A stretch of DNA of 21,942 nucleotides, taken from positions 1 through 21,942 of IMG/VR virus record IMGVR_UViG_3300040815_003420; one strand, 5' to 3'. Positions 15,118 to 21,800 of this stretch are shown piece after piece (within the stretch, counting starts at the first letter, position 1; each line of letters starts with the position of its first letter). This DNA comes from a virus. The position numbers and the translations under genes are program-made. A model generated the notes under the pieces. That model ran no database searches. It had not been told where the DNA came from and was given only the letters and a program-made list of their open reading frames with translations.

Positions 15118-15948
15118 ATGTTTAAGAACATACCAAAATCAGATATTAATGTTAATCCGTTTAAGGTTTATAAGGAATGGTCATTAGATGAAAATGATTT
15201 AACTCCTTATTTTGGTCAAGAAATAACAGGCTCCTTATTTGATGCTAATACTGATATAAAATCTAATGGTATCTATAAAAGATTACTTTATGACTCAATT
15301 AAAACTCAATTTTATTTAAACCCAGCAACAGGTTCAATTCTTACCGAGGTTGGATTGAGAGAATCATATGTATCTACTGATGAAAGAGAGATAGAAGCTG
15401 AAATAGCAGTACTTGCAATTCCTCAAGAATATTATGGTGAAGGGTTAAAAGTAGGTTCGGTATCTCTCAATGATGGTGGTGTAATTCTAACCGATGATGG
15501 TTATTCTAATTTAAAAAATACATCAAACGAAATTAAGGGAAATATTTTTTATGATAGAGGATTGATAGTATTGACAAAAGATGTAAATCCCGCTTCAACG
15601 TTATCTAATTTTCAAATAGATTTCCGCTCAACAATAACAATCTATGAGAATGAAATTTTTCTTCAAGTTGGAGAAAATGAGTTTAATGTATCACAAAATC
15701 CAAGTGCAACCAACAATGGGTTTATTAAGGATATTCAATCATCTATTGATTCAAATGTTATTGCTAAGTTTTCGGATTTTGAATATTCATCTTCAATAGA
15801 CCCAACGGGTTCTTATTTAGCACCTTTTATTACAACTATTGGATTATATGATGATACAAATAATATGGTTGCAGTAGCAAAGTTACCAAGACCAATCAAA
15901 TCATTACCTGATTATCCTGTTAACTTTATAGTACGTTTTGATACTTAA
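15118..15948 (+). CDS. Structural protein, probable fibre/surface component (paralogous C-terminal domain B)
   Basis: The 276-residue product is insulated from the previous gene by the terminator and has its own candidate promoter. The N-terminus (MFKNIPKSDINVNPFKVYKE, then WSLDENDLTPYFG) is unlike its neighbour. The part from about residue 140 aligns with the 396-residue protein: NIFYDRGLIVLTKDVN with its LFYPDRGVLIL, IFLQVGENEFNVSQNP with its FFVRATNREFNYSNNP, and the last 40 residues (FITTIGLYDDTNNMVAVAKL onward) with its last 40, where I count 17 identities without a gap. The two proteins probably occupy equivalent or stacked positions in the same structure. No enzyme motif is visible. 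The function is inferred from this relation and the location among tail genes. Confidence 0.85.
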   Translation: MFKNIPKSDINVNPFKVYKEWSLDENDLTPYFGQEITGSLFDANTDIKSNGIYKRLLYDSIKTQFYLNPATGSILTEVGLRESYVSTDEREIEAEIAVLAIPQEYYGEGLKVGSVSLNDGGVILTDDGYSNLKNTSNEIKGNIFYDRGLIVLTKDVNPASTLSNFQIDFRSTITIYENEIFLQVGENEFNVSQNPSATNNGFIKDIQSSIDSNVIAKFSDFEYSSSIDPTGSYLAPFITTIGLYDDTNNMVAVAKLPRPIKSLPDYPVNFIVRFDT

Positions 15949-15951
15949 CTA

Positions 15952-15968
15952 ATATTTATTAAAAAGAA
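15952..15968 (+). promoter_or_regulatory. Candidate late promoter/leader motif (17-mer, copy 2)
   Basis: This is an exact second copy of the 17-mer found at 13168-13184. It fills most of the 25-base gap before the gene at 15974 and ends five bases before the ATG. At this distance, if transcription starts downstream of the core, the leader would be very short. Confidence 0.4.
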
Positions 15969-15973
15969 CAATT

Positions 15974-16180
15974 ATGACTTTAGAAGATAGATTAAAAAAT
16001 AGCCCACCTGCAACATCAAAAGCAAACACCAAAGGTGGTGATAAAACTCTAATCGAGGCAGATGGTGGATTAGACCTAATGCTGAACCAAGACCTTATTA
16101 AGAGTTCTGGTGGTAGAGAAATCGGACAAGGAGCTGGTGGATATGCACCATCTAAAACTTATTCTGATACTTTCAAATAA
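15974..16180 (+). CDS. Small uncharacterised late protein
   Basis: The 68-residue product (MTLEDRLKNSPPATSKANTK start, GGYAPSKTYSDTFK end) has no recognisable domain. It is rich in Gly, Ser, Lys and Asp and looks mostly disordered apart from a short acidic helix (DGGLDLMLNQDLIKS). Coding status is supported by the dedicated motif 5' of it, by tight spacing (25 bases before, five after) and by the same codon preferences as its neighbours. It is the last gene of the structural block. Confidence 0.7.
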   Translation: MTLEDRLKNSPPATSKANTKGGDKTLIEADGGLDLMLNQDLIKSSGGREIGQGAGGYAPSKTYSDTFK

Positions 16181-16185
16181 ATTTA

Positions 16186-16599
16186 ATGCAAAATTGGTTA
16201 CACGAAAATACAGAGGTTACTGATGAAAGTATCCCTGAGGGAAGTGAAGGATTCGTATATAAGATTACTCACATCCCAACGGGCAAATACTATATTGGTA
16301 AAAAATCTCTTTGGGCACATAGAACCTTACCACCTTTAAAAGGTAAGAAACGAAAGCGTAAGGTTATCAAAGAATCGGATTGGAAGAAATATCATTCATC
16401 TAACGATTGGATTAAGGAACAAGTAAAGGAAGGAAACGAGGATGATTTCAAACGAGAAATCATTCAATTCTGTCCTTCTAAAAAATCACTAACTTATTAC
16501 GAACTACGTTGGCAGATGTACTACGATGTACTTGCCGATGATAACTGTCTGAATGAAAACCTTTTAGGTAAATTCTATCGAAAAGATTTGTTATTATAA
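16186..16599 (+). CDS. GIY-YIG nuclease (SegE-like)
   Basis: The 137-residue product carries a GIY-YIG domain near its N-terminus: GFVYKI at 22-27 in place of GIY and YYIGKKS at 35-41 containing YIG. A basic stretch (KGKKRKRK) follows, then the WKKYHSSNDWIKEQVKEGNE segment and YYELRWQMYYDVL, where the Glu is a likely metal ligand, and CLNENL near the end. This arrangement is that of the SegE-type GIY-YIG proteins of T4-like phages, some of which act as free-standing homing nucleases. It could equally serve host-DNA degradation or phage DNA processing. No extra DNA-binding domain (such as an NUMOD) is visible. It lies exactly between the structural block and the replication block and starts five bases after the preceding stop. 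Confidence 0.85.
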   Translation: MQNWLHENTEVTDESIPEGSEGFVYKITHIPTGKYYIGKKSLWAHRTLPPLKGKKRKRKVIKESDWKKYHSSNDWIKEQVKEGNEDDFKREIIQFCPSKKSLTYYELRWQMYYDVLADDNCLNENLLGKFYRKDLLL

Positions 16600-16618
16600 A
16601 ATATTTTTCGTAACTTAG
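16587..16618 (+). promoter_or_regulatory. Bacteroidetes-type promoter 1 (before the 66-residue gene)
   Basis: TTTG at 16587-16590, a 20-bp spacer, then TAACTTAG at 16611-16618 preceded by TTCG. The -33 box lies inside the 3' end of the nuclease gene. The start codon at 16642 is 24 bases beyond the -7 box. This is the weakest of three promoters with the same geometry, because its -7 box ends TTAG rather than TTTG. Confidence 0.55.
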
Positions 16619-16641
16619 TACCTAACTATAAAAACAACAAT

Positions 16642-16842
16642 ATGAGATTACAAGATGTATGTGTTAAGTATAGAATTTCTGATTCTTTTCTTAATTCTAA
16701 AGAAGATGGATTAAAAGTAGCAGCAAAATCAATTGATGATATTATTGCTGAACTTAGAAGAAAAAATGAAAGTCCTGATACTGTCATTAAACTTAATAGA
16801 TTAAAAGATTTTCTACTTGATGTGAAAAATTCTTCATTTTAA
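16642..16842 (+). CDS. Small uncharacterised helical protein
   Basis: The 66-residue product (MRLQDVCVKYRISDSFLNSK start) appears fully helical, with an amphipathic segment SIDDIIAELRRKNESPDTVI and a second helix KLNRLKDFLLDVKN. There is no known motif. It has its own promoter-like sequence upstream and a 61-base gap after it that holds the metK promoter, so it is probably an independently transcribed early or middle gene. A helix-rich protein of this size may be a small regulator or inhibitor of a host protein, but nothing in the sequence says which. Confidence 0.7.
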   Translation: MRLQDVCVKYRISDSFLNSKEDGLKVAAKSIDDIIAELRRKNESPDTVIKLNRLKDFLLDVKNSSF

Positions 16843-16843
16843 A

Positions 16844-16875
16844 TTTGGTTTATTGAAAAAATATTCGTATATTTA
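16844..16875 (+). promoter_or_regulatory. Bacteroidetes-type promoter 2 (before metK)
   Basis: TTTG at 16844-16847, a 20-bp spacer, then TATATTTA at 16868-16875, preceded by TTCG. This fits the Bacteroidetes housekeeping consensus TTTG...TAnnTTTG, with A for the last G. The whole promoter lies in the gap, and the leader of about 25 bases is A-rich with no Shine-Dalgarno sequence. Confidence 0.7.
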
Positions 16876-16903
16876 CAATATTTTAATAACCAAAAAAAGA
16901 TAA

Positions 16904-17869
16904 ATGATTAGAACCGCAGAATGTGTATCCCCCATGCATCCCGATAAGATGTGTGATAGAATCTCGGATACGTTATTAGATTTACATTTAAAACAAGACC
17001 CAAACTCACGATGTGCAATTGAAACGTGTGGAGGTTTGGGTGAGGTGTATATTACAGGAGAAATTACTTCAGAAGCAATAGTTCTTGCACCTCAAATAGA
17101 AGAGATAGTTAAGATTATTACCAGAGATGAAAACATTAAGGTAATTATTAACCTTAATCAACAATCTCCTGAAATTGCTAATGGAGTTGATACGGGTGGT
17201 GCAGGTGACCAAGGAATTATGACTGGTTATGCTTGTAGAGAAAATGACCAATATCTTCCACAAGAATACTTCCTAGCACGAGAGCTCAATAAGTTCATCG
17301 TTGAGGTGTTCCCGTTTGATGGTAAAACTCAAATTACTTTAGATAGAAATCGCGTAAGAGTGGTTGCATCTTTCCAAAATGCACCAACAACTGAATTGTA
17401 TCAATTAGTAAATGATTTCTTTAAATCATATCCACAATACACTTTAGAACAAATTCATTGTAATCCCGCAGGTGATTGGAACATTGGTGGGTTTACTGCG
17501 GATGCAGGTTTGACAGGTAGAAAACTTGCAGTAGATAACTATGGTCCTCGTATTCCAATCGGCGGAGGTGCGTTTAGTGGTAAGGATTCAACCAAGGTTG
17601 ATAGAAGTGGTGCATACATGGCTCGTAGAGTTGCGGTGGATATATTAGAACAAAATCCTGAAGCACAAGAAGTATTTGTTCAACTTGCTTACGCAATCGG
17701 ATATGACCAACCATTACAAGCAACTGCAGTAATTGATGGAGTGGAAACTAAGATTCAGGGTTATGATTTATCACCTCAGGGTATTATCAATTTCTTAAAA
17801 TTAAGAGAACCAATTTTTGGAGATAGTGCATCATTCGGACATATGGGTGCTGGATTTTCTTGGAAATAA
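16904..17869 (+). CDS. metK: S-adenosylmethionine synthetase, compact phage form
   Basis: The enzyme makes S-adenosylmethionine from methionine and ATP, releasing phosphate and pyrophosphate. The 321-residue product keeps every family signature I can check: HPDK at 12-15, the ligand-binding Glu at 40 and 53, QQSPEI at 86-91, GAGDQG at 99-104, the DGK pair D139/K141, GLTGRK at 202-207 and GGGAFSGKD at 220-228 followed by KVDRS. It is shorter than bacterial MetK (about 384 residues). The loss is in surface loops, in the stretch before the D139 motif and in the C-terminal tail; it ends at GHMGAGFSWK, where the bacterial enzyme has about 15 more residues. It therefore looks active. It has its own Bacteroidetes-type promoter and lies upstream of primase. 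No methyltransferase or SAM lyase is in the window, so the consumer of the SAM is unknown. Confidence 0.95.
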   Translation: MIRTAECVSPMHPDKMCDRISDTLLDLHLKQDPNSRCAIETCGGLGEVYITGEITSEAIVLAPQIEEIVKIITRDENIKVIINLNQQSPEIANGVDTGGAGDQGIMTGYACRENDQYLPQEYFLARELNKFIVEVFPFDGKTQITLDRNRVRVVASFQNAPTTELYQLVNDFFKSYPQYTLEQIHCNPAGDWNIGGFTADAGLTGRKLAVDNYGPRIPIGGGAFSGKDSTKVDRSGAYMARRVAVDILEQNPEAQEVFVQLAYAIGYDQPLQATAVIDGVETKIQGYDLSPQGIINFLKLREPIFGDSASFGHMGAGFSWK

Positions 17870-17901
17870 TTTGGAATTAAATAAATAAATTCGTATATTT
17901 G
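17870..17901 (+). promoter_or_regulatory. Bacteroidetes-type promoter 3 (before primase)
   Basis: TTTG at 17870-17873, a 20-bp spacer, then TATATTTG at 17894-17901, a perfect TAnnTTTG box preceded by TTCG. Only six bases separate the box from the ATG at 17908, so a transcript starting at the usual distance would be leaderless or nearly so. Confidence 0.75.
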
Positions 17902-17907
17902 GTCCAA

Positions 17908-18849
17908 ATGATTTCTACAAGGGACAAATTAAAAGTAATTAATGTACTTGATAGTACACTCGGAGTGGGTACCTCACTAAAGGGAAACGAACAGGCTCAC
18001 CATTGTCCTTTTTGTCATCATCACAAGAAAAAACTCCAAGTAAATTTAGAAACACAATACTGGCATTGTTGGGTGTGTAACTCTAAAGGTAGAAGTATTC
18101 AATCACTTCTTAAACGTTTACACGTTAATTACTCTCAGATAAATGTAATCATTGGTATCTATGGTGACCAACCAACATCTACATCAAAAGATGTAGAAGA
18201 AAAGATACAACTTAGGTTACCATCGGAGTTCAAATCGTTATTACAAAAACCAAAATCAATCAATCCAATATACAACCAAGCACTTGCATACCTTAAACGA
18301 AGGGGTATCTCAATGGATGAAGTAAGTAAGTACAACATTGGATATTGTGAAGATGGTTTATATGGTGGTAGAATTATTATCCCATCATACGATGAAGATA
18401 ACGAACTAAATTACTTTATTGCAAGAACATTCTATGAGGATGTGGGAATGAAATATAAAAACCCACCTGTTAGTAGAGATGTTATTATATTTGATAATCA
18501 AATCAATTGGAATGAGCCAATTACTTTAGTAGAGGGTGTGTTTGATTCATTCTCAGTAAAAAGAAACGCAATCCCAATGTTGAGTAAGTTTTTGCTATCA
18601 AAGTTAAAAACAAAGATACTTGAAAGGGGTGTAACGGAAATCAACTTACTAATGGATTCAGATGCAGTAGAAGATTCTACCAAACATACTGAGTACTTTA
18701 TTAAGAACGGAATCAAAGTAAGAAATATTATACCTCAAGGTGAATCCGATGCAGCAGATATGGGATTTGATAAGGTAAATGAATTATTAAAAGAAACCGA
18801 AGAAACGGGATGGGATAATCTTATCCTTTCCAAATTAAATAATTTATGA
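17908..18849 (+). CDS. DNA primase (gp61/DnaG-like)
   Basis: The 313-residue product primes lagging-strand synthesis, normally together with a gp41-like helicase that is not in this window. A zinc-ribbon of the CHC2 type occupies residues 31-61, with C33 and C36 (HHCPFCHH) and C54 and C57 (WHCWVCNSKG). The Toprim domain follows: a YLKRRGISMDEVSKYNIGYC lead-in, the catalytic glutamate E209 in LVEGVFDSF, and the DxD pair D250/D252 in LLMDSDAVED. Length is close to T4 gp61 (342). I choose ATG 17908. A TTG at 17899, in frame, lies inside the -7 promoter box and is not needed, and the next in-frame Met falls after the zinc-ribbon. The stop codon overlaps the following ATG in ATGA (18846-18849), coupling it to the recombination fusion gene. 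Confidence 0.92.
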   Translation: MISTRDKLKVINVLDSTLGVGTSLKGNEQAHHCPFCHHHKKKLQVNLETQYWHCWVCNSKGRSIQSLLKRLHVNYSQINVIIGIYGDQPTSTSKDVEEKIQLRLPSEFKSLLQKPKSINPIYNQALAYLKRRGISMDEVSKYNIGYCEDGLYGGRIIIPSYDEDNELNYFIARTFYEDVGMKYKNPPVSRDVIIFDNQINWNEPITLVEGVFDSFSVKRNAIPMLSKFLLSKLKTKILERGVTEINLLMDSDAVEDSTKHTEYFIKNGIKVRNIIPQGESDAADMGFDKVNELLKETEETGWDNLILSKLNNL

Positions 18850-21800
18850 TAGTAGAAAAAATCTACCATTTAGCGGATTTACACATTCGTAACTTAAAAA
18901 GACACAAAGAATATCGTTCGGTATTTGAAAAGTTCTTAGAGAACGTAAGAAAAGATGATATTGAAAAATCAGTTATTTATCTTGCAGGTGATATTGCTCA
19001 TGCTAAAACTGAGATGTCTCCTGAACTTGTTAGAGAAATCAGTTGGTTTTTAACTGAATGTGCAAAACTAAAACACACATTTTTAATCACGGGTAATCAC
19101 GATTGTAATCTCAATAACGATTATCGATTAGATGTATTAACACCAATCGTAGAAAATTTAAACAATGACAGAATACACTATTTACGAGATACTGGCACTT
19201 ACAACTTTGGTAATCTCACTTTTGTGGTTTATTCGATACTCGATAAAAAAGAGAATTGGCCAAAGGCGGAATTGGTAGATGGTGAGAATAAAATTTGTTT
19301 ATTCCACGGACCAGTAAATAAAGCACAAACCGATGTAGGATACACCGTATCATCAAACTCATTTACAGTCGATATGTTCGATGGATTTGATATGGTGATG
19401 TTGGGTGATATCCACAAACGTCAAACATTCGGTGAAGGTTACGAACACATTGCTTACGCAGGTTCAATGATTCAACAAAATCATGGAGAACTCCTCGAGA
19501 ATCATGGTTACTTATTATGGGATGTAGAATCTCGTACCTTTGAAGAGTTCCATATTCATAACGATTATGGTTATTTAACCGTTGATGTAGTGGATGGGGA
19601 GATTCCTCAATGGGTTTATGATGAAGTTGATACCAAACTACCAAAGTACCCACGTTTACGTCTTAGATTCACTCGTACTGAACCGAGTGATACAAAACGT
19701 TGTGTGACAGAACTTAAGAAACTCTTTAAGGTGTCTGAAGTAACGGTAACACGTACTGATACTATTGGACAACTTAAAACCAATCAAAATGTCAACAAGA
19801 ATATTGTTGGTAACGTCAAAGATGAAACTTTTCAAAATCAACTGATTCGTGATTACTTGGAAAGACAGTTTTTGTTAGATGGTGATGAATTAGATAAGAT
19901 TGCTGAAATCAATAAAGAGATAAACTCTCAGGTTGATGATACTAAAGTTGCAGAGAATGTACTATGGGTACCAAAGACATTTGAGTTCTCTAATATGTTC
20001 TCCTATGGTGAAGGTAATAAAGTAAGATTCGATAATGCAAAAGGAATTATGGGAATCTTTGCTCCTAATGCATCAGGTAAATCTTCACTTTTTGACGCAC
20101 TCTCCTTTTGTATCTTTGATAAATCATCACGTACCTTCCTTGCTAAGAATATCATGAACAATCGTAAGGATTGGTTCAAATGCAAGTTCCACTTCCAAAT
20201 CAATGATATAGATTACTACATTGAAAGAAGGGCAAAAACAGTCAGTAAAGGAAAGAGTGTTAAGGTTGATGTGGATTTCTGGTCTGAACAAGGTGGAGTG
20301 ATAACATCTCTTAACGGAGAACAACGTAGAGATACCAACCACATGATTCAACAATACTTAGGTAGTTATGATGATTTCGTATTAACTGCACTATCTCTAC
20401 AAGGAAACAATGCGTTGTTCATTGATAAATCCCAAACGGAAAGAAAGGAAATTCTTTCACAATTTATTGGGGTGGATATCTTTGATAAATTGTATCAACG
20501 TGCGAATGAAGAGTTTAAAGATACTACTACACTCATCAAAAAATTCAAGAGGGATGATTTTACGACTAAACTTGCCGACATCGACACCCAATTAGTTGAG
20601 AAGAAAAACGAATATAAGTTACTGACAACTCAACATGAAGCACTCAAAGAAGAAGAAGAAACTTTAAATAAACAAATCATCTCATTGAACGAGAAGATTA
20701 TTAAATTGAGTGCAGATAGTGGTAAATCAATTGATGAACTCGAAACTACTCACCAATCACTTATTGATAGAAAGAGTAAAATAATTGAACTTAGAGAATC
20801 CATTCAACATCGTATTAACGAAAAAGAAGAGATTCAGATTGAGTTAGAAGAGCAAATCGATGGGTATGATGAAGATAATATTACAAAACGATATAAGGAA
20901 TACACCGACCACGTTGAGGATTTAAAACAACTCAACATTGAATTGGATAAGATGAAAATTCGTGAGGATTCCTTAAAAGAAAGAATCGAACACGTTAAAT
21001 CACATGAGTACAATCCTGAATGTGAAATATGTTTAAAAAACTCTGAAGAGTATATCGATGCAAAGATGAGTTTACAATCTGAACTATCTATTCTTGTTGA
21101 GCAGATGGTTGAGATAAACACGAGTAAAGAATCGATAGAATCATCATTAGAAATTAATTCAGAAGTAAACCAACAGTTTACTAATTTAAATAAACTTAAG
21201 GTAGAAGAAGATAAGATTGATAGAGAAATATCAGGACTTATTAACAAGTTATCAACAACCGAAACTGAAGAATTACGTTTAGATGCACAAGTTACGGAGT
21301 ATCAGAACTTAATCGATGAATATTACAAGAACGAAAAAACTATTGAAAAGAATCGTGAGATTCGTGCTGAGATTAGTGAAGTTCGTAAAAAGTTAGATGG
21401 TATAAAGAAAGAAATTAAAACTACTAACACCAATGTCCTTTCACTTAATGGTAAGGTATCATCACTTCAGAATCAGAAAGAAACTATCGAGGAAAGAATC
21501 AACGAGGTTAAAGATTTAGAAGAACAACACCGATTGTTTGAGTATTACCTAAACTCATTGGGTAAGGATGGTGTATCGTATGAATTGATTTCTAAGGCAC
21601 TTCCAATGATTGAGGGAGAGGTAAACAACATCCTAACTCAAATCGTAGAATTTGGGATGCAGTTGGAGATGGATGGAAAAAACATCAACGCATACATCGT
21701 TTACGATGACCAGAAATGGAGTTTGGAGATGTGTAGTGGTATGGAGAGGTTCATCAGCGGATTAGCAATTAGAATCGCTCTAATCAATGTATGTAACCTA

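Noticed and set aside
17899-17907. TTG start for primase at 17899
   Set aside because: The TTG overlaps the TATATTTG promoter box, adds only three residues, and an ATG follows in frame at 17908.
19995-19997. Internal ATG as start of a separate Rad50/gp46 gene
   Set aside because: Starting here would remove the first beta strand of the ATPase (KTFEFSN), there is no stop upstream to end the Mre11 half, and no promoter or ribosome-binding sequence is evident.
20410-20595. A + strand frame of 61 codons inside the Mre11-Rad50 fusion
   Set aside because: It is out of frame with, and wholly inside, the Rad50 half, whose motifs continue on both sides without interruption.
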